Program-made: the position numbers and the translations under genes
Notes under the pieces: model-generated
What the model was told of the DNA's origin: nothing
Database searches by the model: none
Seen by the model: the letters and a program-made list of their open reading frames with translations, nothing else
Shown: positions 1 to 7,797 of the stretch, one piece after another
How positions within the stretch are numbered: position 1 is the stretch's first letter
Layout: each line of letters starts with the position of its first letter
Assembly: GCF_030506255.1 (NCBI RefSeq)
Contig: NZ_CP113431.1
Location: 3,483,001 to 3,547,000 of the forward strand
DNA length: 64,000 nt
Reading direction: 5' to 3'
Origin: Nocardioides sp. Arc9.136
GTDB lineage: Bacteria; Actinomycetota; Actinomycetes; Propionibacteriales; Nocardioidaceae

Positions 1-1778
1 CGTCCGGCTGGCCGAAGACCCCCGTGTACGTCGACGGCACCGGCGCCCCGGACACCGAGGGGATCGCCATCGGCCCCGACGGCTTCGTCTACCTCGCCTC
101 GGAGCGCAACAACGCCGCCAGCGGGGTGAGCCGGATGTCGATCCTGCGCTACGACCCGGCCGCGACCGGCACCACCATCCGCGCCACCGCCGAGTGGGAC
201 CTGACCCGTCAGATCCCGGCCGCCGGCGCCAACCTCGGGCTCGAGGGCGTCGCGTTCGTGCCGGACTCCTACCTGACCGCCCACGGCTTCCGGGACCAGA
301 GCACCGGCGCGACGTACGACCCCGCGACGTACCCCACCCACGGCAGCGGCCTGTGGTTCGTCGCAGTCGAGGACACCGGCGACCTCATCGCGTTCGCCCT
401 CGACAGCGACGGCACCACCTCGCACAAGGTCGCCACCATCGACAGCGGCTTCGAGCACCTCGCCGACGTCGCCTTCGACCCCGAGCGCGGCCGCGTGTGG
501 GCGGTCACCGACGACACCCACGACGGCCGGACCTCGCAGCTGGCGATCGACGACACGGGCAGCTTCGTCGTCGACTCCGCCCACGACCGGCCGGTCGGGA
601 TGCCCAACCTCAACAACGAGGGCTTCGCGATCGCCCCGCAGTCGCGCTGCGTGGACGGCCGCAAGGAGGTCCTGTGGGCCGACGACGGCGACACCGACGG
701 GCACTCGCTGCGCCGCGGCGCGATCGACTGCACCGTCGCGACCCCGCCGACGACTCCCCCGACCACCCCGCCGACCACCCCGCCGGCGCCGCAGCCGCAG
801 ACGGTGACCTTCACCTCCGAGCCGCCGGCCGCCCCGGTCGTCGGCCAGACCTGGGCGGTCACGACCCAGGGCGGCGCCTCGGGCGCCCCGGTGACGCTGG
901 CCGCCGGCGGCACCTGCACGGTGACCGGTACGACGGTCACCTTCACCGACCCGGGCACCTGCACGGTCACCGCACGGCAGGCCGGCACCGCGTCGTACGC
1001 ACCGGGCTCCGCGACGCGCACGGTCACGGTCACCCGGGCGGCCACGACGACCACGGTGACCACCGGCGCGACCAGGCAGCGCGCGACCGTCCTCCCGGTC
1101 GCCCCGGGCGCCGGGACACCCACCGGCACGGTCACCTTCACCGCCGGCGGCGCCCCGCTCGGCACCGCCGCGCTGGACGGCGGGGTGGCCACCCTCGACC
1201 GTGCGGCGCCCGCCGGCACGACGACCGTGACCGCGACGTACGCCGGCGACGGCGACTTCACCGGATCGACCGGCTCCGCCGCCGCCGTCGTCGTCACCGA
1301 CCCGAGGATCGCCGCCCGGCTCTCGTCGGCCCGGCCGGCCTCGGGGTGGTGGACCGGCCCGGTGACCGTGACGTTCACCTGCGCCCCGGGGAGCGCGCCG
1401 CTCGCCGGTCGCTGCCCCGCACCGGTCACCCTCCGCGGCGACGGTGCCGACCAGGGGGTGAGCCGCACGGTCACGGCCACGGACGGCGGGCGGGCCACCG
1501 TGCGGGTGGGCGGCGTCGACATCGACGGCACCGGCCCGAAGGTCGCCGTCACGGGTGTCCGCGACGGCGCGACGTATCGCCGCGGAGACCTGCCCCGGGC
1601 CCGTTGCCGGGCCTCCGACCGCCTCTCGGGCCTCGACTCCTGCCGGCTGAGGCACCGGGCGACCAGGACCGCGGGCGGCACGCGCGTGGTCGTCACCGCC
1701 ACCGCCACCGACGCGGCCGGGAACGTGGCGACCAACCGGGTCGTCTACCGGGTCCGGAGGGCGCGGGCCGGGGCGTAG
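1..1778 (+). CDS. Secreted phytase-like esterase domain protein with Ig-like repeats (5' partial)
   Basis: The reading frame is open to the left edge, so the N-terminus and any signal peptide are outside the window. The first 240 or so visible residues look like the esterase-like activity of phytase family: a repeated beta-propeller pattern with DTEGIAIGPDG, EGVAFVPDS, LADVAFDPE and NNEGFAIAP blades. A Pro/Thr linker built on PPTT repeats follows. It is joined to two Ig-like domains of the bacterial Big_3_5 sort (TVTFTSEPP..., PTGTVTFTAGG...) and a third beta-rich domain ending in DAAGNVATNRVVYRV, which resembles a cell-surface Ig repeat. There is no sortase signal; the C-terminus is basic. 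It probably acts outside the cell on a phosphate or ester substrate that cannot be named from sequence. A first GTG at 24 is internal to the open frame, not the true start. Confidence 0.75.
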   Translation, partial: SGWPKTPVYVDGTGAPDTEGIAIGPDGFVYLASERNNAASGVSRMSILRYDPAATGTTIRATAEWDLTRQIPAAGANLGLEGVAFVPDSYLTAHGFRDQSTGATYDPATYPTHGSGLWFVAVEDTGDLIAFALDSDGTTSHKVATIDSGFEHLADVAFDPERGRVWAVTDDTHDGRTSQLAIDDTGSFVVDSAHDRPVGMPNLNNEGFAIAPQSRCVDGRKEVLWADDGDTDGHSLRRGAIDCTVATPPTTPPTTPPTTPPAPQPQTVTFTSEPPAAPVVGQTWAVTTQGGASGAPVTLAAGGTCTVTGTTVTFTDPGTCTVTARQAGTASYAPGSATRTVTVTRAATTTTVTTGATRQRATVLPVAPGAGTPTGTVTFTAGGAPLGTAALDGGVATLDRAAPAGTTTVTATYAGDGDFTGSTGSAAAVVVTDPRIAARLSSARPASGWWTGPVTVTFTCAPGSAPLAGRCPAPVTLRGDGADQGVSRTVTATDGGRATVRVGGVDIDGTGPKVAVTGVRDGATYRRGDLPRARCRASDRLSGLDSCRLRHRATRTAGGTRVVVTATATDAAGNVATNRVVYRVRRARAGA

Positions 1779-1832
1779 GCCGCGGGGTCCGCGCCGCACG
1801 TCCGGCGCGGGCCCTCCCGTCCCGGGCGCCGG

Positions 1833-2390
1833 CTAGCGCGGCGGCGCGGGGAGGGCGGCCATCGCGGTCCCGGCGATGCCCAGGAGGTCCTCGGCGGTGG
1901 CTCCGTCGCGGGCGCAGCCGGACATGCCACGCATGACGGCCACGAGGAACGAGGCGAGGTGACCGGTGTCCGTCGTGGCCGGGAGGTCGCGGTCCCGCAC
2001 GCCCTGGTCGAGCCGCTCCTGGAGCCGTCGGCGGAGGACCTCGCGCTGCGCCTCGAGCCGCGGCTCGGTCAGCATCAGGCACCCCGCCGGCGTGGCCGGG
2101 TCCGTGTGGGCGCGTGCGGTGTCGTCCAGCATCCGGGCGACGGCCTCGTGCACGGTCGGAAGCCCGGCGGCCCGGTCGACCTCCTCGCACGTGCGCGCGA
2201 AGTAGACCGCCGAGGCCTCCTCGAACAGGCGGCGCTTGTCGCCGAACGCCGCGTACAGGCTGGGCGGCGTCACCCCCATGGCCGAGGTCAGCATCGCGAC
2301 GGAGGTCTCCTCGTAGCCCGTGCGCCAGAACTGCTCGACAGCCGCGCGCAGAGCGGCGTCGCGATCGAAGCTCCGCGGTCGGCCAGCCAT
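1833..2390 (-). CDS. TetR/AcrR family transcriptional regulator
   Basis: 185 residues. The N-terminal helix-turn-helix is typical of TetR (RSFDRDAALRAAVEQFW, TSVAMLTSAMGV, SLYAAFGDKRRLFEEA), with a variable ligand-binding C-terminal half. It reads away from the short-chain dehydrogenase at 2477, so it is probably that gene's repressor and its own. Start choice: an upstream in-frame start at 2402 exists, but a -10-like TATGCT at 2403-2398 (minus strand) ends seven bases before the ATG at 2390. This fits a leaderless transcript starting at MAGRPRS. The ligand is unknown. Confidence 0.85.
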   Translation of the reverse strand: MAGRPRSFDRDAALRAAVEQFWRTGYEETSVAMLTSAMGVTPPSLYAAFGDKRRLFEEASAVYFARTCEEVDRAAGLPTVHEAVARMLDDTARAHTDPATPAGCLMLTEPRLEAQREVLRRRLQERLDQGVRDRDLPATTDTGHLASFLVAVMRGMSGCARDGATAEDLLGIAGTAMAALPAPPR

Positions 2391-2397
2391 GCCGCAC

Positions 2398-2461
2398 AGC
2401 ATAACGTATCGATCGCTATGGAATGTGCTACGGTCCTCGAGTCAATCAATAGCGATCGCTA
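2398..2461. promoter_or_regulatory. Divergent promoter with two TetR-like operator sites
   Basis: The gap between the TetR gene and the SDR gene holds a perfect 12-bp palindrome, TAGCGATCGCTA, at 2450-2461. A near copy with one difference, TATCGATCGCTA, lies at 2407-2418. The sites are 43 bp apart, about four helical turns. The left site abuts the -10-like box of the regulator and the right site lies just before the SDR start, so binding could repress both directions. Binding by this TetR protein is inferred from position. Confidence 0.6.
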
Positions 2462-2476
2462 CAGAATGGATGGGTC

Positions 2477-3193
2477 ATGGACCTGAGGAATGCGGTGGTG
2501 CTCGTCACCGGGGCGAACCGGGGCATCGGCGCCGAGCTCGTCGAGCAGCTGAAGGAGCGCGGAGCGGCCAAGGTCTACGCCGCCGCACGCGACGCCGCGA
2601 CGATCCGCACCACGGGCGTGGACGCGCTCGAGCTGGACATCACGGACGCGGGCCAGGTCGCGGCGGCCGCCGCCGCGGCGGGTGACGTCCAGGTGCTCAT
2701 CAACAACGCCGGCATCTCCACCGGGACGCCGCTCGTCGCGGGCGACGAGGCCGAGATCCGCCGGGAGATGGACACGAACTTCTACGGCCCGCTGCGCATG
2801 ACCCGTGCCTTCGCCCCCGTCCTGGGCGCCAACGGCGGCGGCGCGATCCTCAACGTCATCTCGGCACTGTCGTGGTTCACCTCGCCGACCGCCGGCGCGT
2901 ACGCCGCGTCGAAGGCCGCGGCCTGGGCGCTGACCGACAGCACGCGGCTCGAGCTCGCCGCCCAGGGCACCCACGTGGTCGGCGTGCACATGGGACTGGT
3001 CGACACCGACATGGCCAAGGGCGTGCAGGCGCCGAAGATCGCACCGTCGGACCTGGCCCGTGCCGCACTCGACGCCATCGAGTCCGGTGCGCAGGAGGTG
3101 CTGGCGGACGAGTGGGCGAGGCTCGTCAAGTCCGGCCTCAACCTCGACCCGCAGGCGCGGTACGAGCAGATCTTCGCCGCCCTCGGGGGCTGA
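2477..3193 (+). CDS. SDR family oxidoreductase
   Basis: 238 residues, the usual size for a classical short-chain dehydrogenase. It has the Rossmann cofactor motif near the N-terminus (VTGANRGIGAEL), the LINNAG motif, and the catalytic Tyr-x3-Lys in YAASKAAAW. Substrate is not predictable; the family uses NAD(P)H to reduce or oxidise carbonyl or alcohol groups in the cytoplasm. It is transcribed divergently from a TetR regulator with paired operator sites between them, which suggests induction by the substrate or a related xenobiotic. A cluster-typical enzyme with no obvious partner downstream. Confidence 0.85.
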   Translation: MDLRNAVVLVTGANRGIGAELVEQLKERGAAKVYAAARDAATIRTTGVDALELDITDAGQVAAAAAAAGDVQVLINNAGISTGTPLVAGDEAEIRREMDTNFYGPLRMTRAFAPVLGANGGGAILNVISALSWFTSPTAGAYAASKAAAWALTDSTRLELAAQGTHVVGVHMGLVDTDMAKGVQAPKIAPSDLARAALDAIESGAQEVLADEWARLVKSGLNLDPQARYEQIFAALGG

Positions 3194-3224
3194 GCAGCGG
3201 CGCTCCGCGGCGTCGGCCGCGCGG

Positions 3225-3962
3225 TCAGCGGTAGCCGCCGCCGGGCACCCCGAAGAGCTCTTCCAGGGTGGCGACGCCGGTGCGGTGCAGCTCAGCGACC
3301 ACGGGGCGGCCGACGTAGCGCAGGTGCCACGGCTCGGCCCGGTAGCCCGTGATCGCCTCCGTGCCCGGCTGGTACCGGACGACGAATCCGTGGCGCCACG
3401 CTGCGCGCGCCAACCAGCGACCGCCGGGGGTGCCGGCGAAGCACGGGTCGAGGTCGCAGGAGGGGTCGGCCGGGGTCACCAGGTCGACCGCCAGCCCGGT
3501 CTGGTGCTCACTGTGTCCGGGCCGGGCCGACACCCGGTCGGCGGCGGCCCGACCGCTCCTGGAGACGATGCCGGCGTACAGCTGCTCCTGGTAGCCGAAG
3601 GAGCGGAACGCGCTGGCGATCTTGAAGCCCAGGCCGCGCGCGTCGCCGTCGTCGAGCAGCCGGGTGAGCGGGCCGACTGCCGGCAGGGCGACCTGGTAGC
3701 CGCGCACCAGGCCCAGCTCCGGCCGGAAGCCGGCAGGCAGCGGGTGCGACTTGTTGACGACGACCCAGGTGCTCCCGGGGTCGGTCGTCGACCGACGCGT
3801 GAGGTCGAGGGCACCGGTCCCGGCGACCGCTGGGCCCGGGGACCCGGCGACGCCCCACCCTGGTGCCGGCGGGGCGTCCCGGGCCGTGGGGGCGGTCGGG
3901 GCGGCGCACGCCGACACGAGCAGGACGATGCTCCAGGCACCCAGCGCGACCTTGGTCCTCAC
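3225..3962 (-). CDS. M15 family D-Ala-D-Ala carboxypeptidase lipoprotein (VanY-like)
   Basis: 245 residues from a GTG at 3962. The N-terminus is a lipoprotein signal peptide ending in LLVSAC, so the protein is probably anchored to the outer face of the membrane. The rest is a VanY-type zinc peptidase: SAFRSFGYQEQLY, PGHSEHQTGLAVDL with the zinc-binding His and Asp, and EPWHLRYVG with the last His. The family trims the terminal D-Ala from peptidoglycan stem peptides. It is divergent from a sigma factor gene, and a symmetrical GCAACC promoter-like element lies between them. A longer frame to 4022 exists but would put the signal peptide internally. Partner of the sigma factor's regulon by inference. 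Confidence 0.85.
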   Translation of the reverse strand: MRTKVALGAWSIVLLVSACAAPTAPTARDAPPAPGWGVAGSPGPAVAGTGALDLTRRSTTDPGSTWVVVNKSHPLPAGFRPELGLVRGYQVALPAVGPLTRLLDDGDARGLGFKIASAFRSFGYQEQLYAGIVSRSGRAAADRVSARPGHSEHQTGLAVDLVTPADPSCDLDPCFAGTPGGRWLARAAWRHGFVVRYQPGTEAITGYRAEPWHLRYVGRPVVAELHRTGVATLEELFGVPGGGYR

Positions 3963-3970
3963 GCCTGGTT

Positions 3971-4027
3971 GACGGGTGCCGGCGGTCCGTGCGGTTGCAT
4001 GCAACCTCCCGGCGGGCCGCACCCGTC
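3971..4027. promoter_or_regulatory. Bidirectional SigE-family-like promoter
   Basis: A perfect 14-bp palindrome, GGTTGCATGCAACC (3993-4006), gives a GCAACC hexamer on each strand. Rightward, GCAACC is followed after 17 bases by CGTC (4024-4027), ahead of the sigma gene. Leftward, GCAACC is followed after 18 bases by CGTC (3974-3971 on the minus strand), ahead of the M15 peptidase GTG at 3962. A similar GCAACC-N16-CGTA precedes the second SigE-family gene near 62832. A shared extracytoplasmic-function promoter is inferred. Confidence 0.5.
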
Positions 4028-4048
4028 AACGGGACGAGAGGGGGCGAT

Positions 4049-4576
4049 GTGCGCGACGACGAGAGGGCCGCGGAGTTCGTGGCGTTCACGAGCGCCCACC
4101 GCGCTGACCTGGTCCGGACGGCGGTGCTGCTGTGCGCCGGTGACGAGGCGTACGCCGAGGACGTCGTCCAGACGACGCTGACCCGGCTGTACCTCGCGTG
4201 GGCGCGCGTACGACGGGCCGACAGCCCGCTCGCCTACGCCCGGCGCAGCCTCACCCACGTCTTCGTCGACGAGACCCGCCGCGCCCACCGACGGCGCGAG
4301 CGGACCGTGTCCGAGCCGATCGACTCCCTCGGCGACGAGCAGGCGGCCCCGTCGGGCGACCCGGAGCTCCGCGAGCTGGTGCTGGCCGCCCTGGCCTCGC
4401 TCGGCCCACGGCAACGCGCGGTCGTGGTGCTGCGGCACTGGCACGACCTGGACGTCGCCGAGACGGCCCGGGTGCTGGGCTGCTCCCCCGGCACCGTGAA
4501 GTCCCAGAACGCCCGCGCCCTGGCCCACCTCCGCGCCCACCTGTCCGGCCTCGACCTGCCCCTGGGGGTGTCCTGA
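4049..4576 (+). CDS. SigE family RNA polymerase sigma factor
   Basis: 175 residues from a GTG at 4049 with GAGAGG a few bases upstream. Region 2 is visible as the segment from FTSAHRADLVRTAVLLC through AEDVVQTTLTRLYLAW. Region 4 is visible as LASLGPRQRAVVVLRHW and ETARVLGCSPGTVKSQNARA. This is the small ECF sigma type common in Streptomyces and Nocardioides. Its stop overlaps the start of the following membrane protein by one base, the usual sigma/anti-sigma coupling. The promoter-like GCAACC-N17-CGTC upstream suggests autoregulation. The longer open frame to 3863 reads through the promoter and is rejected. Confidence 0.88.
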   Translation: MRDDERAAEFVAFTSAHRADLVRTAVLLCAGDEAYAEDVVQTTLTRLYLAWARVRRADSPLAYARRSLTHVFVDETRRAHRRRERTVSEPIDSLGDEQAAPSGDPELRELVLAALASLGPRQRAVVVLRHWHDLDVAETARVLGCSPGTVKSQNARALAHLRAHLSGLDLPLGVS

Positions 4577-5205
4577 TGTCCACCGATGACCTCAAGCGCG
4601 CATTGCTGACCGTCGCCGACGGCGAACGGCCCGCGGCCGACCCCGCTGCCGACCTGGCTCGCGCACGCTCCGCCGCCCGGGCCCGGTCACGACGCCGGCT
4701 CCGGCTCGCCCTGAGCGGCGCGACGACCGCAGCGGTGCTCGCCGTGGGCGCCGGCACGGTGCTCCAGGGCGACGGCGGGCCCGCCCGTCCCGCGACCACG
4801 CGCGCCGTCGGCGTGGAGCTGGTGGCCGAGCCGTTCGAGGCCGCGCCGTACACCTTCGACCTCGCGCCCGCGGGGTGGTCGGTGCAGGCACAGCAGCCGA
4901 CCGCCGTGACGATCGCGCCGGACGACGGGTCGGTCTCCGAGGAGCCCGACGACTTCCGCGGCAAGCTCGTCATCCTCTTCGACGCGAACCCGCCGGACGG
5001 CCGGGTCCTCGACCGCGACGGACGCCGCTTCTGGATCACCGACGACGCCGGCCACACGACGGTCGCGACCCGGTCACGACCCGGGGACCCCGAGGGCGTC
5101 GTGCGCATCCAGTACCCGTCGGGGACCGGCTGGGACCTCAACGCCATGGTCGAGTTCCTGGCCGGCGTGCACGTCGGCCCGGGCGCGCGCCACGGGGTCG
5201 GCTGA
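4576..5205 (+). CDS. Membrane-anchored protein, probable sigma-factor partner
   Basis: 209 residues. A cytoplasmic N-terminal segment of about 50 residues (LKRALLTVADGERPAADPA) is followed by basic residues and one transmembrane helix (LRLALSGATTAAVLAVGAG), then an extracytoplasmic domain of about 130 residues with no recognised family. The ATG overlaps the TGA of the sigma gene by one base (4576), so the pair is translationally coupled. By position it is likely to bind or sense for the sigma factor, but no anti-sigma zinc motif is visible. A protein of the same layout follows the second SigE-family gene at the right end of the window. Confidence 0.7.
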   Translation: MSTDDLKRALLTVADGERPAADPAADLARARSAARARSRRRLRLALSGATTAAVLAVGAGTVLQGDGGPARPATTRAVGVELVAEPFEAAPYTFDLAPAGWSVQAQQPTAVTIAPDDGSVSEEPDDFRGKLVILFDANPPDGRVLDRDGRRFWITDDAGHTTVATRSRPGDPEGVVRIQYPSGTGWDLNAMVEFLAGVHVGPGARHGVG

Positions 5206-5253
5206 TCGCCGCTCCCGGAGTCGCTTGCGGGTCACCGGGGTCGTGCGGCCGGG

Positions 5254-6198
5254 TCAGGCTCCGGGGGCGAGGACGACGACCTTGCCGCTGAGGGCGCCCG
5301 TCGCGGCCCGGGCGTGGACCGAGCCCAGGTCGGCGAGCGGGACGCGCTCGGCGATGTCGATCGCCAGCTCGCCGCGGTCGACGCGCGCGACGAGCTCGGC
5401 GAGCTGCGCGGCGTCGCTGCGGACGTAGAGGTCGATGCCGCGCACACCGCGCTGCTCGTCGCTGGGCGCGGGCATCCAGACGGTGGTGTTGACCACGACG
5501 CCACCGTCGCGGACGAGCCCGGTGAACGAGGTGAGCACGTCCGGGTCGACGGGGGCGAGGTTGAGCAGCACGTCGACCGGCTCCTCGAGGGCATCGGCGA
5601 CGGAGGTGGCGGTGTGGTCGACGACCTCCGCGGCCCCCTGCGCCGTGAGCCGGTCCCGACTGCGGGGGCTCCCGGTCGCGATCACGTGGGCCCCGGCAGC
5701 GCTGGCCAGCTGGACGGCGTACCCGCCGACGGCACCGCTGGCACCGTTCACGAGGACCCGCTGGCCCGCGGCCAGGCCGGCGTGGTCGAACAGCGCCTGC
5801 CACGCGGTGAGCCCCACGACCGGCAGGGCGGCGGCGTCGGTGAGCGGGATGCTGGTCGGCGCGGGAGCCAGCGCCTCGGCGGAGACGACGACGTGCTCGG
5901 CCGCGGCACCGTCGGCGACGAACGGCAGGAAGCCCACGACCCGGTCGCCGACCGCGAGGCCGTCGACACCGTCGCCGACGACGTCGACGGTCCCGGCGAC
6001 GTCCAGGCCGAGCACGTGCGGCAGCTCGAGGGGCATCGGCCCCTGCATCAGGCCGGCGCGGATGTTGCCGTCGACGCCGTTGAACGTCGTCGCAGCGACC
6101 CGCACGCGGACCTGGCCGGGTCCGGGGGTCGGCGTCTGGACGTCCTCGTACTGCAGGACGCCCGGGTCGCCGTACTGGTGGAACACGATCGCCTTCAT
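5254..6198 (-). CDS. NADP-dependent zinc-free alcohol dehydrogenase / quinone oxidoreductase
   Basis: 314 residues of the medium-chain dehydrogenase superfamily. It starts MKAIVFHQYGDP with a GGGAGA ribosome site upstream. It contains the GroES-like half (LGLDVAGTVDVVGDGV) and a Rossmann half with the NADPH motif VLVNGASGAVGGYAVQLA. The zinc-binding cysteines of true alcohol dehydrogenases are absent, which fits the quinone oxidoreductase branch. It is divergent from a MarR regulator with three repeated operator-like sites between them, so it is probably induced by electrophiles or quinones. Confidence 0.85.
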   Translation of the reverse strand: MKAIVFHQYGDPGVLQYEDVQTPTPGPGQVRVRVAATTFNGVDGNIRAGLMQGPMPLELPHVLGLDVAGTVDVVGDGVDGLAVGDRVVGFLPFVADGAAAEHVVVSAEALAPAPTSIPLTDAAALPVVGLTAWQALFDHAGLAAGQRVLVNGASGAVGGYAVQLASAAGAHVIATGSPRSRDRLTAQGAAEVVDHTATSVADALEEPVDVLLNLAPVDPDVLTSFTGLVRDGGVVVNTTVWMPAPSDEQRGVRGIDLYVRSDAAQLAELVARVDRGELAIDIAERVPLADLGSVHARAATGALSGKVVVLAPGA

Positions 6199-6225
6199 GA
6201 CTGGTCTCCCTCTGTGGATGGTTGC

Positions 6226-6299
6226 TTCGAATCTGAAGTACAGGGCGACCGTAGCAGCGCTTCGAATTCGAAACAAGTGGTTCGAAGGTGAAGTAGCGT
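6226..6299. promoter_or_regulatory. Divergent promoter with three MarR-like operator sites
   Basis: Three 12-bp sites of the same pattern lie in the gap: TTCGAATCTGAA (6226-6237), TTCGAATTCGAA (6261-6272, a perfect palindrome) and TTCGAAGGTGAA (6281-6292). The last abuts a -10-like TAGCGT (6294-6299) that is seven bases before the MarR ATG at 6307. Site spacing is 35 and 20 bp. Recognition by the adjacent MarR protein is inferred. Confidence 0.6.
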
Positions 6300-6306
6300 G
6301 TTCGCC

Positions 6307-6840
6307 ATGACGACTGACGGCACGACCAGTGCGCCCCCGCCCCTCGACCGGGTGGAGCTGGGGGCGTACTTCGCCCTGATCGAGGTGGCAGGGCTCCTGC
6401 GGCACGCCGTGGAGCAGCAGCTGCGCGAGGAGGGCGACCTCAGCTACGTCCAGTTCCAGCTGCTGGCGCGGCTCGGGCTGGACTCGGCGACCGGCAGCGA
6501 GCGGATGACCGACCTCGCGGACGGCGTCGTCTACAGCCGCAGCGGGATGACCTACCAGGCCGGGCTGCTCGAGAAGGCCGGCCTGGTCACGCGCGCCCCT
6601 GCCGCCGACGACGAGCGCGGGGTGACCGTCACGATCACCGACACCGGACGCGAGCGCGTCGCGCAGGTGCTGCCGGGACACGTCGAGGTCATCAAGGACC
6701 TCCTGCTGCAGCCCTTGTCGCGCCGGCAGGTCGAGGACCTCTTCGCCGTGCTCGAGCCCGCGCGTGAGCACATGCGCTCAGCACCACCACGCTCGGCCCG
6801 GACGCGGCGACGGACCCGCAGCAACACCTCGGCCGGCTGA
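6307..6840 (+). CDS. MarR family transcriptional regulator
   Basis: 177 residues. It has a winged-helix core typical of MarR: YVQFQLLARLG, MTDLADGVVYSRSGMTYQAGLLEKAGLV and the wing ERGVTVTITDTGRERV. The start at 6307 is chosen over 6298 because a TAGCGT box ends seven bases upstream, implying a leaderless message. The C-terminus is basic and Arg-rich. It probably controls itself and the divergent quinone oxidoreductase through the TTCGAA-type sites in the gap. Confidence 0.85.
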   Translation: MTTDGTTSAPPPLDRVELGAYFALIEVAGLLRHAVEQQLREEGDLSYVQFQLLARLGLDSATGSERMTDLADGVVYSRSGMTYQAGLLEKAGLVTRAPAADDERGVTVTITDTGRERVAQVLPGHVEVIKDLLLQPLSRRQVEDLFAVLEPAREHMRSAPPRSARTRRRTRSNTSAG

Positions 6841-6948
6841 GCAGGCCCTGCTCGTGCAGGTGGATCGCGGACGGCGGCGCCCGGCTGATGTCGACCGGCG
6901 TGCCCGGGGCCGGCATCGGCAGCGTGGCTCAGCGCCCCGGCCGTCCGG

Positions 6949-7692
6949 TCACCACGGCACGACGCCGGCGTCCTCGAAGAAGCCACCGGTAGGTCCGTCG
7001 TCCGGGAGCGTGGCCAGGCGGATCGCCGTCCGGGCGCCCTCCTGCGGGGTCCGGACGCCGCGGAACCCGTTGAGGTCGGTGGCGACGAAGCCCGGGCACG
7101 CGCAGTTGATCTTGATGCCGGTCTCGCCGAGCTCCTTGACGTACTGCAGCGTCACCGCGTTGAGGAACGTCTTCGACGGCGCGTACGCCACCGCGACCGG
7201 GCCGGTGGTGAGCTCCCCGCCCGGGCCCGACTGCCGCTCGAGCGAGCCCACGCCGCTGGACATGTTCACGATCCGCGGGGCGGAGGAGCGCCGCAGCAGC
7301 GGGAGCATCGCGTTGGTGACCCGGACGACGCCGATGACGTTGGTCTCCACGACGGTCCGGATGACGTCGAGGTCGGCGGTGGACGGCTGCTGGGCGGGGC
7401 CCCCGGTGATGCCGGCATTGTTGACCAGGGCGTCGAGCCGGCCGGCCCGCTCCTCCAGCAGCCGGGCGGCCGAGGCGACGCTGTCGTCGTCGGTGACGTC
7501 GAGGGGCACCCCGAACGCGTCGACGCCCGCCGCACGCAGCCGCGTCACCGCCTGCTCGCGTCGACCGGCGTCCCGGGCGCCTACCCCGACCTGCCAGCCG
7601 AGGGCGCCGAGGCCCGCCGCGATCTCGTAGCCGATGCCCTTGTTCGCGCCCGTGACCAGGGCGGTCCTGCTGTCTTCGCTGTGCTCTGCCAT
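6949..7692 (-). CDS. SDR family oxidoreductase
   Basis: 247 residues, a classical short-chain dehydrogenase. Cofactor motif LVTGANKGIGYEI is at the N-terminus, NNAG near residue 90 and the catalytic Tyr-x3-Lys in VAYAPSKTFLNA. The segment FLNAVTLQYVKEL and the late TAIRLATLPDDGPTGGFFED resemble carbonyl reductase-like members. GAGGA lies just before the ATG. It is transcribed divergently from a LysR regulator with a textbook LysR box between them. About 110 bp between this stop and the MarR stop has no supported gene. Confidence 0.85.
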   Translation of the reverse strand: MAEHSEDSRTALVTGANKGIGYEIAAGLGALGWQVGVGARDAGRREQAVTRLRAAGVDAFGVPLDVTDDDSVASAARLLEERAGRLDALVNNAGITGGPAQQPSTADLDVIRTVVETNVIGVVRVTNAMLPLLRRSSAPRIVNMSSGVGSLERQSGPGGELTTGPVAVAYAPSKTFLNAVTLQYVKELGETGIKINCACPGFVATDLNGFRGVRTPQEGARTAIRLATLPDDGPTGGFFEDAGVVPW

Positions 7693-7747
7693 GTCCTCGA
7701 TCGTCCGCGGCGTGGAGCGGGCGGTCCAACACCGTCCGGGTCACCGG

Positions 7748-7790
7748 CGATACCCGAGCGGTATCGATGCCACGGGCGCGCGACTACGCT
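7748..7790. promoter_or_regulatory. LysR-type operator and leaderless promoter
   Basis: CGATACC (7748-7754) and GGTATCG (7760-7766) form a perfect inverted repeat around CGAGC, with the T-N11-A spacing (T7751, A7763) expected of a LysR binding box. A -10-like TACGCT (7785-7790) lies seven bases before the regulator's GTG at 7798. The site is centred between the divergent LysR and SDR genes, as is usual when the regulator controls both. Confidence 0.65.
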
Positions 7791-7797
7791 CAGCCCG

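Noticed and set aside
751..790. Tandem CCGACCACC-type repeat as a CRISPR or other array
   Set aside because: It encodes the PPTT linker of the esterase in frame; there are no spacers and the period is 12 bp.
6841..6948. Possible gene remnant between MarR and SDR
   Set aside because: No start, ribosome site or recognisable peptide in either strand; treated as noncoding convergent gap.
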